The notes: generated by a model not told the origin, from the letters alone. Shown: positions 35,280-46,954, counted from the first letter of the stretch. The stretch is 64,000 nt of DNA from Glomus cerebriforme (GCA_003550305.1 QKYT01000181.1:127482-191481), one strand, 5' to 3'. Numbers and translations are program-made.

Positions 35280-37003
35280 GTGTTGGGCAATTGGACAAAT
35301 TGACGTTTTGGACATTTGTTCAAAACCCTATTCAAAACCTGTCCAAAACCAAAACCTTTTTTCAATGGATAGGTTTTGGACAAATCACATGATTTAAAGT
35401 TAATTCTGGCTAGAATTATAATTAATTTTGGCTAATATTATAAATTAGTAAATCATTTAATAACTAAAAGATTTATTAGAGGACCTCACATAATTTAATT
35501 AAAATAAAAGTTTAAAAAGATAATAAAAAAAAAAAGACTAAGAAGGGGGTCTGAGGGTAAAAAATTTTTTACATATAGATAATATAATACTAAAATGCAT
35601 AATATTTATGATTTAAAAGACTTTTATTAGGACTAATAATATAGCTTTATTATTTATTAATAATTGTTATTGACTAAAAAAAATTATACAAATTAATTGA
35701 ATTCAGAAGATACAGATACAGTATATACTCTGGCCTTTCCAATTCTCTAATAAAAACATCANATAAATTCCATTTTGCATTAATATCAATAGCAAGATAA
35801 GTATATGAATTTATGCTCACAATTTGCTAAATGTTTATAAATTTTTTCCTTCCTATTTAGGCGACATAAAGTTAAAAAATTGGTTCTCATATCAAAATCA
35901 TTTTTAATTGACCCGACCACACGGGGTTTTATTTTTTTTTGTCAAAAATTTTTTTCACACCAAACATGTATCACAATCCAAATTAACTAAAATTTGTAAA
36001 TAATAATATTATTATATAATAAAATAAACTTTTTTTAGCGCATATCAATATATATTAAGTTAGTATTATTATTGCAATACAAACTTTTATAGTTTTGATT
36101 TACATGTTAAATTTATTAAATTTGTTAAATGGTATAATTTGGTGTGAGAAATTATTTTGTAAAATATATAAATATATGTATTTGAAGATTTTTGATGAAT
36201 ATTTTTTTTTTTNTAATTATATCAACATCAATTTACAATATAAAGGAATATGTCTCTTGCATATACTATTATATTAGACTTTTACTTCTAAGAGGTATTT
36301 AAAGTGGAAACAGGGTGACAAAAATGTACAAAGAATTTCAGTTCATAATTATATATTGTATAATATTAATTTTATTAAATTATTCTTGCATTATTTAAAA
36401 TTTGATAGGTGTTACAAATTTAAAAGTGTTACAAATTTAAAACAGGGCTACAAAGTTTTAATGTGTATATAAAATGTGTTACAAATTTTTGATATGCATT
36501 ACAAACTTTATTTATCATGTAAAATGATTTTAAGCAATTCTATTGGTTGAAAAAAAAAAATTTGAAATTTGGATTTCCATTTAACTGACCCGGACGGGAT
36601 ATGAGAACCAATTTTTTAACTTTATGTCACCTTACTATAGGTTTAGCTTTGTCTTTTAAAACTTCAACACAAACTTTGCAAACACATTGACTTTCTTTAT
36701 CTTCTACATTAGTTTTTTTTAAGACTGTTATATATGTAGAAAATATATGCCTAGGATGATCTCCGCTATTACGTGACATGAATAATGTAGTGGAGATGAA
36801 AATAAAGTGATCAGAAACCTAGAATGTGGAGTGAAAAAAAAGATTATCTGATAAATTGATCTATGATTTACTAAATATGGGTTTTGAACAGTTTTTGACA
36901 AGTTTTGGACAGTCCAAAACTCATAGAAATTTTGGATAATTTTGGACAGTCCAAAACTGTCCAATTGAAAAAAGCAATTGGACAAGTCCAAAACTCACCA
37001 CTG
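35280..37003. mobile_element. hAT-like nonautonomous transposon with perfect 8-bp target duplication
   Basis: The left end CAGTGTTGGGCAA (35280) and the reversed right end CAGTGGTGAGTTTTGG (37003) are flanked by identical 8-bp sequences CTCAATAT (35272-35279 and 37004-37011). CAGTG termini and 8-bp duplications are the signature of the hAT superfamily. Subterminal regions are packed with TTTTGGACAGTCCAAAA-type palindromes. There is no transposase ORF. A second element with TTA duplications is nested at 35860-36631. Related sequence, in opposite orientation, runs from 63714 to the window end. Confidence 0.8.
35860..36631. mobile_element. nested 772-bp MITE, PIF/Harbinger-like
   Basis: 34-bp terminal inverted repeats (GGCGACATAAAGTTAAAAAA.. 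at 35860-35893 and ..TTTTTTAACTTTATGTCACC at 36598-36631) differ at a single base. TTA occurs directly outside both ends (35857-35859 and 36632-36634), the 3-bp duplication typical of PIF/Harbinger. The interior is AT-rich with a short run of GTGTTACAAATTT repeats at about 36410-36500 and one N at 36213. No transposase. Confidence 0.8.
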
Positions 37004-37011
37004 CTCAATAT

Positions 37012-37695
37012 ACTTTTATTGAAAGGAAGGTATATAACCGAATCCTCTTCCAGAAATAGTAGACCTTTGTAAAAGTATCACTAAATAATCTCATGACATT
37101 TAACAGAATGAATATACTAAAGTACTGCAATAACTGAGAGCTTATATATTTCCAAGCAAAAGCTTTTTGTATTTAACATACCATATCTAAAAAATGCGTA
37201 TTTGGGCATGTGAAATGGAAAACATATACCTTTTTATTAAGTAAGAGATTTCTAACAACTTCAAGAATCTCCTGTGAGGTATTTGGATCATCACGAAAAA
37301 TATATAATGTATTATAAAATATTGTATATGCTTCATTTCTTTCAGTAGGTCCAAACATATTAGTTGACCAGGATACAAAATGCTGTATAGACCATACTTT
37401 ACATAGAAAGAGCTAAAAATATTCAATTTTTCCTTTTTCAAGGACTTTAGTTTTCTCTTTTAATATCTTAGCTTATTTTTCAAGCTTTATAACAGGTTCT
37501 CGCTTTATATTATCCTTCATAAACTTTTTTTTGATCATATCTGGAAAGGTTTAGCCATCAATTTTCTGCTTATGAAGGATCTTGAAATCATCTTCATCAA
37601 GATTTATGTCCAGGTCACGTAAAAAAATAATGAGGGTCTCGGTATCTCAGTTTTCGACCAAAGTGAAGCGAGTTGAAGTTGCAGAAGTAGACATG
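37012..37695 (-). pseudogene. 5' part of the broken SAM-domain-family gene
   Basis: On the minus strand an ATG at 37695 starts MSTSATSTRFTLVEN, followed by DTETLIIFLRDLDINLDEDD and FKILHKQKIDG, the pattern of a SAM-like helical domain. It continues through a Lys-rich segment (VIKLEK, AKILKEKTKVLEKGK) and fragments such as NEAYTIFYNTLYIFRDDPNT. Three stops fall in the first 90 codons. The same family's 3' remains lie at 34330-35275 on the other side of the hAT-like element. Confidence 0.45.
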
Positions 37696-38150
37696 ATTTA
37701 TTAGCTATTAGAAGTAAAGAATCCAAATAATAAGAAATATGTATACTGAACTTACCCTCTATGATTTATGGCCTTTTTATAAATAAGAAGAGACGCGCTA
37801 GAGTTTGTTTCGCGTTAGAGTTTATTTTTTTAGCAAGAGACGCGTATACTTATGTTTTGTAACAATGCAGGTATTATGCACAGTCCCTTTGGCTAAATTG
37901 GCATATTGCTATTTTAGTGTGACAATCAGTATATATAGACCGGACATCACACAAGCAGTTACACAGATTTATAGTATATCAGTTATTACATCATATACAG
38001 TATACTTTAATGAGAATTGAAAATATGTTAATTTATGTCGCATATGCTTACATGTAAAGAAAAAAATAAATTGATTTATTGTATTATTATTATAATTATA
38101 CATGAATATGTATATAACATACTATTTTAATAAAGAATCTATACTCTGGA
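37696..38150. other. intergenic, nothing recognised
   Basis: Possible upstream region of the broken SAM-family gene, with repeated AGAGACGCG(C/T) near 37790 and 37840. No coding signal of its own. Confidence 0.35.
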
Positions 38151-39328
38151 AAACTCGTTGCACATACTCACAATTATTATTCAAGTCTGAAAAATTTATT
38201 ATATTAGACTTTCTCTCAATGGTAATATATCCAGATTTAAAATAGTCAATTTCTAGCGAATCACATAAATATTGTTTGCCTGCTTTTTTATACATATATC
38301 ATGCATATTCTGAACTTTTAATGAACTTTACAACAAAGTTATTATTTACTTTGCTAATACAGTGATATTCAGGATTTGCTAGATATTTTAACATAAGAGA
38401 CCAATCTTCATAAGTAACGATTCTATAGCCTTGCTGATGCAATTTTATAAAAGTAACTATATATGTTATAGTATTTAGGCAATTATATAACTGGTATTTC
38501 TTTATTTCTATCCAATCACTAGGATAATAATAATTATATTCCTTGTATCCTGTGGCCCATTCGGCTAGATATTCTTTAACATATTTTTGAGTAAGATTTT
38601 TGTTATATACTTTTTTAAGGCAGTTGACATATTCATTGATATGTAAATCATATTCTTCTTGAGTCTAAGGATTTATTTTCCTTTTACTAGTTGAAAGTAT
38701 ACCTAAATATTTCTTCCTATCGAGAGAACCATCATTTTTTACCATATTTCAAACTCATTTCGCCCATATTTCAGATCTCAACCTGAAAGCTCTCCAAGCC
38801 CGTTGGACAACTTTTGCACTATCAATTAAACGATTGACATACCTTTTCCTATTTTTATATTTATATGCATAACTAAAATTAACCCAGCATTTACTGAATA
38901 TAAAACTACATGTTTGATAAATCTTTTCAATCTCGTCATCATTTAGTTCTGATGATATTCTTTTTTTCACATTTTTTTGTATAGGATTAGAATATGCAAT
39001 ATGCCTTTTGGCTGTTTTAGCAATGCATTCATTTGGGTGAATATTTGCACATTTAATGGTATTTTCACAGATAATTACTAAGGAGTCGCATACATTGCAA
39101 TAAATATGAAATGAGCATCCCCAGCTTTAAATTCCCATCTATATATACTCTTTCAATCATTTGAATAAATCCATTCTTGGAGAAGTATTTTGGGTTATAT
39201 TCAAGAAGTTTCTTAAATGGATAATGAACATGAGAACACCACATTTCTGGCATTTCACCACTATACCTATATTGCAGATTGTTTAATATCTGCACTACTA
39301 CAGGATTCAAACCATTAAATTTAGTCAT
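38150..39328 (-). pseudogene. decayed lineage-specific gene with IQ-like helix
   Basis: Minus-strand frames in order: LNNLQYRYSGEMPEMWCSHV, HYPFKKLLEYNPKYFSKNGF, a frame change, CANIHPNECIAKTAKRH, then DEIEKIYQTCSFIFSKCWVN, VQRAWRAFRLRSEIWAK (an IQ-motif-like helix) and KKYLGILSTSKRK-type traces down to about 38160. Several stops and frameshifts exclude function. The downstream half (38150-38700) is badly eroded. Family role unknown. Confidence 0.4.
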
Positions 39329-39773
39329 TTCACAAATATAGGAATTTTATAGCAATTTATAGCTGTTTTAGTAATTTATAGCATTTTTAATGTTTTTAAA
39401 GATTTATAGCAATTTATAGCAAGTATATTATAATAAATATCAGATTCATTTTTATTCAAATTGTTCAGATGAAAACCAGATTCATATTTTTTTCTAACGT
39501 TATGATTCGGCTAAATTAGATCTAATTATTCTTGATGGCTAAATTATGCACAGTGCCTTCAGCTAAAATTTGTATCATATATGATCTTTCTAGTTCTCTG
39601 CCAGTTCCTTGATAGTTCTAGGAGAGTTCTAGGTGCTGGCGAGTTTCTATAAATCATGAGATGATCGGCTAATCAAAAAAAAAAGTCTAAACTACCACTC
39701 TGAAAATTTTATCTATTAGCCAAAAAATATTTTACTAAATGATCTGTACAGGTCTCTTCTATAGCATTGTTCA
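39329..39773. repeat. intergenic with ATTTATAGC tandem motif
   Basis: 39338-39425 contains about six copies of (A)TTTATAGCA(A); 39590-39640 repeats AGTTCTAG/AGTTCCTTG words. Nothing coding. Confidence 0.45.
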
Positions 39774-39959
39774 TCATATCAAAAACATTGCTTCAAAATT
39801 ATTTCTTTTTTTCTCTGCTTGATGGCGCAGATTTCTATTATAGACTTTAAATGCATTTATAGCTCTATCAGAAGTTTTTTCATTTCCTGCAAGACTGGAG
39901 GAAGATGATGCTGATATTGATGAAGTGGGACGCTCATAATTTTTGTTTCTATGGGCCAT
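39774..39959 (-). CDS. hypothetical Ser-rich 61-aa ORF
   Basis: ATG start (39959) followed by MAHRNKNYERPTSSISASSS and a basic helix-like tail (AFKVYNRNLRHQAEKKRNNF). It may be the first exon of the decayed gene at 38150-39328 rather than an independent gene. No known domain. Confidence 0.25.
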   Translation of the reverse strand: MAHRNKNYERPTSSISASSSSSLAGNEKTSDRAINAFKVYNRNLRHQAEKKRNNFEAMFLI

Positions 39960-40400
39960 TAATTATTTGAATATATGGGAAAAAAATTCAAATCACAAAA
40001 AACATGTGCACAGGATGTTTAGCCAGACATTTTTTAGCAAATAGGGATAGTATTGTTAATTGACTTGGTTTCACTATGTCTAGCTGGGTTTTGTGAGCCA
40101 TAGCTAGTCTTCCAAGGCTGAGTTTTCATGCAGATTAATAACACTATATAGGGAATCTATTTATCTTTTTCGAATAAAAAAAATTTGTGACACAATACTG
40201 TACCTTTCAGTTTTTATTTGATGCATTACACAATATTTTTTTTAATTTCATGTACCCAATATCTGCATATATACATGGTAAAAATTACTAGGCAAAAAAA
40301 TACTTTATTAGATGCGAAATTGTAAATATAGATAAATACTAAACTATGCAGTAATATGGCGCAGTAGTCACGTGACAGCGTGAATATTATTCACAGAATC
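39960..40400. other. intergenic, nothing recognised
   Basis: AT-rich, with two CACGTGA motifs near 40370 and 40400. No gene seen. Confidence 0.35.
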
Positions 40401-41830
40401 ACGTGATTGTAATCAACATTCATGTCGTAGAAAAATGGTCTATAATACTTTGGATTTGGGTACTAGATAGGTTTGAGATAACATCGGCACTATATGATTT
40501 CACCCGCTTGATTTTGTTTATTCCTATCCTCACAAACACCTTGTATATATTTTTTGCTTTCTGGATTTTTTTATGTAAATTTGCTTCTGTAATTTCCAGA
40601 AGATGTTGAGAGACTTCACGGTATGCTCGACTCCTAGCTGTTAGATTGGTAACTGATGAATCTTGAGATCTAATTTTCCTAACCCTATTTTTGAAACCTT
40701 CAGCATATTTATACCAACATAAAATTTTATCTTGATTTGCCTTTGTAATACGTAATCCAGCACGAGTTGCCTTTGTAACGCATAATCCAGTATGAGTTGT
40801 CTTTTGATATAATCAGGCTAAGCTTTGTGATACAGATCCATCAGCATCCTCCTTCTCATCAATATTTTCAGCTTTTTCTCCCTTGGCAGGCGTAGATAAT
40901 TCTTGCAACAGGACCTGGAATTTTTCTTGTTCACAAGTGATCCTTAGAGATGTTCATCTTCTTGATGAATTTCTTCTTGATTGAAATTCACTTTCTTGCA
41001 CGTTGGTGTCATCCCCACTATTTGTATTAGATTGATTCTCCAAGTTATCCTGTGTATTAGTGGCACAGATTTCATCATTAGAATTAGCTTGATTTTTTAG
41101 AGTTCTAGATATAGATAAAAGATGAGAGTGGGAACAGTTATTGCATAAATATATGCGAGAATATTCAGAGGTGCTGTGCATGGATTTGCTCTGCTTACCT
41201 ATTATCAATATAATTAGACTAGTTATCATCATCATCCTCAATCATGATTGGATTTGTCACCTGATCCTGCATAGTGACTTGTTTTGACTGACTCCCTTGT
41301 CTAGTACGAGAGCCACCTTCTACCAATCCTAGCAAAGTCATGAGCTCCTCATTATCCTGTCCAGTGATAGTTTGTTTTTTCTAAAGGTAATATTTTCCAG
41401 AGACGAGTACTGCCTCTTCTCTAGTCAGCTCAATGATTACATTACACAAAAGGCATGTAAGAGGTAGTTCAGTTTCTGCTTGCATAATATAATTCTCAAG
41501 ACATTGGCGGTAGAAAAGATATTCACAATCTAATACAACAAATGATTGAAATCAGAATTTTAGGATTACTCTTTGGCAAATACTGCAAGGATTGAGTTTT
41601 GGAATTCTGGTGGAAATAGTTGAAATCTTTTGATTTTGAAGATAATTTAATGCAAGTACTTCAAGTTGGAAAGGCTTAGAAGTATCTGTTTGAATTTCAG
41701 AAGTGCTAGTCAAAGGTTCACTGGCTATAGTGGTGCTTAAAGGTTCACTGGTTATAGTGGTGGTAAATTGTAAAAAGAAAATAAATGCTCCTATGCATCT
41801 TCCACACTTGTCTCCTACTTATACAGTTTT
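40401..41830 (-). pseudogene. decayed RING/coil gene with the lineage-specific C-terminal module
   Basis: Read from 41830 down on the minus strand, a degenerate RING-like cluster comes first (PCSIC, DCEYLFYRQCLE, LTCLLCNVIIELT). A Gln/Ser/Asp-rich linker follows (GLVEGGSRTRQGSQSKQ, NPIMIEDDDDN, ATNTQDNLENQSNTNSGDD). Then comes a C-terminal module KILCWYKYAEGFKNRVRKI, ITEANLHKKIQKAKNIYKVF and GINKIKRV. Stops and frameshifts interrupt all parts. The module is homologous to residues ~290-370 of the intact gene at 44763-46028 (CWYCYYKAYEDQV, VNLHKITFRAKKIYILF, GINRI). A 30-bp tandem duplication (GCCTTTGTAA.ACG.AATCCAG) sits at 40740-40800. Confidence 0.55.
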
Positions 41831-42640
41831 TCCTTCAATCTTATTGCTCTTTGATCTGCAGGTGAAATAATAGTCCAAAATTAGTGTAAACAGATGTACC
41901 TATTACGCTAAGGGTTCACAGAGATAGTTGCAAAACATAAATGTCCCTGGATTTTTGCTAGTAATCCAACTTACCAATCACGAATTAAGATTTTGTACTT
42001 AAATGCTCTGCATTAGTATGTGTATGATCAAAGATCAGTATAAATAATTCTTATCAATTTGTCCATTACTACTCTGCTATTCATATGTGAAGAGTTAATC
42101 AATGCAAGCTTTTTATTTATAATATATCAGATAAATTATAAGCTAGCGACTTTGCTTATGATATAGTTGAAAGGTGCTGGTCCTAAAGAGACCCACTTCA
42201 TGCATGATAGACTATTCTATTCATTGCATTTATTCTAATAACCCACTATATTTATTGTTTTTTATCCTAACTTCTGTTTCATTGGTCATGATGCTAACGA
42301 TAACCTTAAAAGGAAAATTATGTGTTAGTTACAAGTTCTGAAGACGTTATCTTGCAAATGCTTAGCCTAAACTGAAAGTAAATCTACCCTTAATTGTGTA
42401 ATGTCTCATCTGACACTTCACTAAGTAACTTTTGTTTCACTGGCACTTTCTCACACTAAGATACATAGTGAGTATGCCCGTTATATTTGCTTATTTACAT
42501 AGTTGCAATATTTGTATTTACGGGTTGTGAAATTTCGTTTACCTCGGAAAAGAAAAAATTTTTTTTTAAAAATAATGCGAATATATATATGCCAATCTTA
42601 CATCATACAGCTCTATTCTTTTACCGAATCTCTTCTGCGC
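41831..42640. other. intergenic, nothing recognised
   Basis: No sustained frame on either strand. May contain more of the flanking broken genes but too eroded to say. Confidence 0.35.
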
Positions 42641-42648
42641 ATTTCAGA

Positions 42649-43600
42649 TGATTGATATTACATTATGCTACAATCATGAATTTGAATTTATTGCCTGAAG
42701 TGAAGCAAGTAAGACAATATTCTATTCCATTTTTATACCATTCACCATATAATCCGTAATTTCCATATTTTCTATCGCAAATAGGACATGGTGAGCTCCA
42801 CGGCTGAGATGATGCAAAATTATAATTATCAATTCCTCTGAAACTATTTCAGAATTTCAGGTATGTGAAATGCTTTAAAATAGATTTGATAATTAATTTT
42901 GGATTAGGTTTGGCTTCGAAGGTGATAGGCACTTTTTCTTCACATTGCTTAGAAAAAGATAAATAGGATATTTTGTTTTCTGGCTTCAAATTTACAAGAA
43001 GGCCAGCTTCCAATACATGTACTTCTGATAATTGCCATGACTCATACCCAGTTTCTTTTTTATATTTTTTGTATAAGCTGGACCGAATCTTATTCATCAA
43101 AATGCTTAGTAACCTAGTTAATTTAGTATGCCAATTCAGATATTTGGAAGTTAATATTTTATTGGATTTGCTTATGTTTCCTTTTTTTTCTATGATTACA
43201 GATCAATTTAAATTAGGTAATAGTTGACATAAATTAGTGATAAAAAAATATCATAATGAAGTGTAAGCAAATAAAATAATGAAACTATGCAGTTATCTCA
43301 ATTTCATGCTGTTCACATTTAATAAAATAAGATCTAGCTTTATATTTACCTTCTATACTTTTCTCATCATTATGGCCTAACTTGCATAGTGAGCATAATA
43401 TCTCATCAGTAATGTCATAATAATCAAAATTTTCATTACTAAATTCTCTATACAAAGTAGGATATTGATCCAATGTTTTGATGCAAAAATAGGATCAGTC
43501 ATAAGTTGGCTTAGATTGGGATGCAGATAATACATTTGCCGATGTACAGTCACATCCGAAAGTGATGCCTGATTTAAAATTAATACCAAAAATAGCAAAA
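42649..43600 (-). pseudogene. decayed zinc-ribbon gene of unknown family
   Basis: Minus-strand pieces in order: VTVHRQMYYLHPNLSQLMTD, a frameshift, YPTLYREFSNENFDYYDITD then ILCSLCKLGHNDEKSIEGKY and FIKCEQHEIEI. These are followed after a stop by MNKIRSSLYKKYKKETGYES, EVHVLEAGLLVNLKPENK and, near 42800, PCPICDRKYGNYGLYGEW then CLTC. Two CxxC pairs suggest a zinc ribbon. The arrangement is seen in repeated Rhizophagus hypothetical proteins, but I cannot name a function. Confidence 0.4.
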
Positions 43601-43650
43601 CTTTATTGGTTTACATTAAAATTCACATGAAAAATAATTACTAAAAATGG

Positions 43651-44676
43651 TTAATAATGTGTTGACCCTCTCCTTGCTTCTAGTACTACATTTATTCTTT
43701 GTGGCATTGAAGCAACAACCTTTTCAAAAATGGAGCTATCCAAAATTTCCCATTCTTCATTTAGTGCAACTTTAAGTTCACCTACAGTTCTTGGAAAGAC
43801 TTTATGACTTTGGATATTGTCTTTTAACAGCTTCCAGATGTTTTCTATTGGATTGAGGTCAGGAGAATTTGCTGGCTAATCAATAACTGCAATTTTATTC
43901 TTCTTCAACCAATCCTTGGTTATTTTCGCAGTATGAATGAATGCATTATCCTGTTGAAAAATTGCAGCCCTCCCTATTAACTCATGAACTGTATGTTGAA
44001 ATGGATATAGATATGAATTTAGGATTCTAATGTAAGTACTATTTGAATTGATTTTTTCATTTCCATTTTTACTTTCATCACAAAAAATTAATGGCCCTTT
44101 TATCCCTCCTGCAAAACATTCCCAAACCATGACTGATTTTTGATCACTTTTAAATATAGGTGTTAAGCATTCAGTATTAAACCTTTCCCTTATGTGTCTC
44201 CAAACTCTTATTTGTCATGACTACTTGCCAATCTCAACACTTGATTCATCTGAGAAAATAACTTATGCCCAATTATAAGCTGTTTTTTCTTTATATTTCT
44301 CACACCAACTAACATGAGTTAATGCATGCTTTTCTAAGATAAAAGGTTTTTTTGCAGCAACATGGAAATAAATTCCAGCATCATGTAATGCTTTTTTAGC
44401 AGTTGTAAGGCTGCAATTTAAATTTAATGTATTAATGACTTCATATAAAGGTTCATGTCAATCTTGTGTAACTTCATTTATAAGTGCATTTTTATCATTA
44501 TCATTAAGAGCAGGTAAATTTTCTGTTTTCCCTGTCTTCTTGTATCTGTCAATAATTCTTCTTATTGTGGTGGGGTCACGACCCATTTTTCTTGCTATTT
44601 GTGCAGGATTAAAATTCTCCATATATGCTAGTATTTTTCCTTTATCTTGAGAAGTTAACTCGGTTCTATGTGACAT
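43651..44676 (-). pseudogene. Tc1/mariner transposase, inactivated
   Basis: Starting at an ATG at 44676, an N-terminal helix-turn-helix reads TSQDKGKILAYMENFNPAQI then RKMGRDPTTIRRIIDRYKKT. The catalytic region keeps all three acidic motifs: IFSDES, FQQDNAFIHTA and SPDLNPIENIW, the DD34D/E pattern. The frame ends with VVASMPQRINVVLEARRGST. About five in-frame stops break it: two at expected Trp codons, one each at expected Gln and Arg codons, and one at a probable Lys. No terminal repeats were identified with confidence. The gene lies 87 bp downstream of the intact coiled-coil gene. Confidence 0.75.
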
Positions 44677-44762
44677 TATTTATGTGTTTATTAGGTTATG
44701 AAATTATGAGAAAAACATTTAAACCCAAAAAAAAGGAGTATAAATAATGTAAATTAGGTGTA

Positions 44763-46028
44763 TCATAACACTATACCAAATCGGGCATCACTTTCAGACG
44801 TGACTATACTTACTCCCAAGGGATTCGCTTGTATCTTAGTCTTATTGGTTTTTGAAGTCACGTGTCTGTTCCAATTTGGAACGGAGTCTTCATAACCTAC
44901 ATCATCTGTATTAGTAGCTTTTTTGGAAAAATCATTTATAATGTCCTGGATCTGATTATCATATAAATTTGAGATGGCACTTGCGCTACAGCTAATTATT
45001 TGGATTCTATTTATTCCTATCCCATCAAACAATATATAGATTTTTTTAGCTCTGAAAGTTATTTTATGCAAGTTTACATCAGTAATGTCAGGAAGAAGGG
45101 ATTTGATTTCGCTGTACACCAATGTTCTTGCTGATTTGTCATCAACACCATTCTTAGACTTAACATCCCTGACTTGATCCTCATATGCTTTATAGTAACA
45201 ATACCAGCATAAAATCTCCTTACGTCTAATCTTCATTGCTACTCTAAATAGATTAACTATATTCTGTACCGTAACTTCACTAGATCCCATCAGAATTGCT
45301 TCTAAAGAGAGTTCAGGAATCAGAATATCAAACGCCTTATTAATCTTACCATCATTGCCTTTAGTGCAAGAGGATAGCTCCTGTCTCAAGTCTTGCTCCA
45401 CTTTTTGGTTATAAGGAATTTTTTGACACTCCGTATCTGCATTCTCATATGATTCAGAAGCCAGAACCTGTTTGTCCACCATAGATGATTTCACAGACGA
45501 TGTCCCAACAGATGTTTGTTCTGGGAGGGTTACAGGTTCAGTGCTAGTTATGGAGAGGTCCTCCTTACAGTGAGTCAAGTCTGAGATAACTGAGGATGAG
45601 TCTTTGGCAGTCATTTCATGCTGAACCTTCTTTTCCCGTCTCTTCTCTCTAATTTTATCACTAATGCTTTTCTTATTTACTTCAACCAAGAAAGCATCCA
45701 TCTCCTTTTCCTCCGATGTCCTGGTGTCAACATTATTTCGCTGGTCTACTACGGCATTAGATAAATCAACATCTGACACCGCTATCTCTGGTAACACCTC
45801 TGCAATCGTTTCCTTATCGTTCTGTAGAGTCACCAAAGAACTCTGTTCCAATATCACGAGTCTAGCCTCAAGCTCTTTATTTTTTTGCTCTAGTTCTTCT
45901 ACTCTAGCGTCACGTCTGGCATTCTCCTCAATAATCTGCCTCAGCTTCGCGATCTCTGCCTCAAGTTCGTAATTCTTGGCCACAAGTCTAGCATTTTCTT
46001 GCCTAAGTAAGTCAATCTCGGATTCCAT
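44763..46028 (-). CDS. lineage-specific coiled-coil protein with Rhizophagus-type C-terminal module
   Basis: An intact single-exon frame of 421 aa. The ATG at 46028 (MESEIDLLRQENARLVAKNY) is chosen because the longer frame upstream begins only with GTG. Residues 1-75 form a strong coiled coil (LEAEIAKLRQIIEENARRDA, VEELEQKNKELEARLVILEQ). 75-240 is a Ser/Thr/Glu-rich linker with a basic patch (SDKIREKRREKKVQ). 240-375 is the helical module CWYCYYKAYEDQVRDVKS, VNLHKITFRAKKIYILF and GINRIQII, also seen decayed at 40.4 kb and related to 51.0 kb. The C-terminus contains VPNWNRHVTSK. The 17-bp palindrome-like CGTTCCAATTTGGAACG lies inside this end and again just upstream of the ATG. Divergent from the Crinkler gene, 926 bp apart. 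Function unknown; perhaps a mobile-element or nuclear scaffold protein. Confidence 0.6.
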   Translation of the reverse strand: MESEIDLLRQENARLVAKNYELEAEIAKLRQIIEENARRDARVEELEQKNKELEARLVILEQSSLVTLQNDKETIAEVLPEIAVSDVDLSNAVVDQRNNVDTRTSEEKEMDAFLVEVNKKSISDKIREKRREKKVQHEMTAKDSSSVISDLTHCKEDLSITSTEPVTLPEQTSVGTSSVKSSMVDKQVLASESYENADTECQKIPYNQKVEQDLRQELSSCTKGNDGKINKAFDILIPELSLEAILMGSSEVTVQNIVNLFRVAMKIRRKEILCWYCYYKAYEDQVRDVKSKNGVDDKSARTLVYSEIKSLLPDITDVNLHKITFRAKKIYILFDGIGINRIQIISCSASAISNLYDNQIQDIINDFSKKATNTDDVGYEDSVPNWNRHVTSKTNKTKIQANPLGVSIVTSESDARFGIVL

Positions 46029-46954
46029 TTTTGATAACACTTTTATACAAGTATTCAAAATAAAAAAGTCATTGTGTCCGTTCCAATTTGGAACGCAGAT
46101 CACTTTTGCCGAGAAAGAAATGTTTTATTAATACACGCAAAAAGCTCAGGACGTAGCCCGTGGTACATGCTGTAATTTCGTTTTACAAAATGAAATGTTT
46201 CTATACTAATCCCTACAGACTCACGCCAGTGTTTCGTTTATCTAAACTATCTATACTAACATAATATCCCAACATTAACTCTAATCCGATTTCATTTACC
46301 CCAACGTCAATATTCTGGATAGAATAAAATGGACGTCAATTATGCATAGAATACGCGGAGCCAGAAATAAATTAGCAATATTAAAACTCACCAAAAGTTT
46401 ATGTTCTCTGCCTAATAAGGTCCTCGAAAGTTCTGAACAAAAAAATAGAAATTTGCTTTGCAAGCTCTGAGTCGCTTCCTTGTAAATGCACAGTCATAAC
46501 TCATAACCGAAATATTCATATCTTATATTGCGTAGTCTTGTCCGGAACATTAGTTTCGCCGACAATGATTATTTTGATCGGCACTCATGTGACATTGTGG
46601 CATGTGACTGATTTTTGAATCAAATTTTTTTTCGTAATTCAAGAAAAAAGAGACCGTCAGAGTAAGAATTACTGACTCACAGTTCGTAGTAATTAGTCAA
46701 CAACCATTTATAGAAACATATATATATGTCGCATAATCAAAATGTCAAACTATTCTTCGCTATCTCGAGTACTTTCGCCGTTCCGGGTACAAACTCTTTC
46801 GCCATCCCAAGAGCAAACGAAAATCGAGGAAATTTCTCTACCCGCCAGTCAACCTTATTTGTATTTTGCTGAAAGCTAATTATTTTTGAACTTTGTTTTT
46901 AACTCACTCTCATTTTTAACTCTCATTTTTCACGTTTGCAGATATAGGGTCAAA
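46029..46954. promoter_or_regulatory. divergent promoter region, coiled-coil gene (-) and Crinkler gene (+)
   Basis: A 926-bp, comparatively GC-richer spacer between divergent start codons. The block just left of 46100 carries GTTCCAATTTGGAAC (second copy at 44869). A TTTGCAG acceptor at 46934-46940, 14 bp before the Crinkler ATG, suggests a 5' UTR intron. No TATA box or known operator is assigned. Confidence 0.4.

Noticed and set aside
45664..45972. Ser-rich plus-strand frame
   Set aside because: Complement of the coiled-coil part of the intact minus-strand gene.
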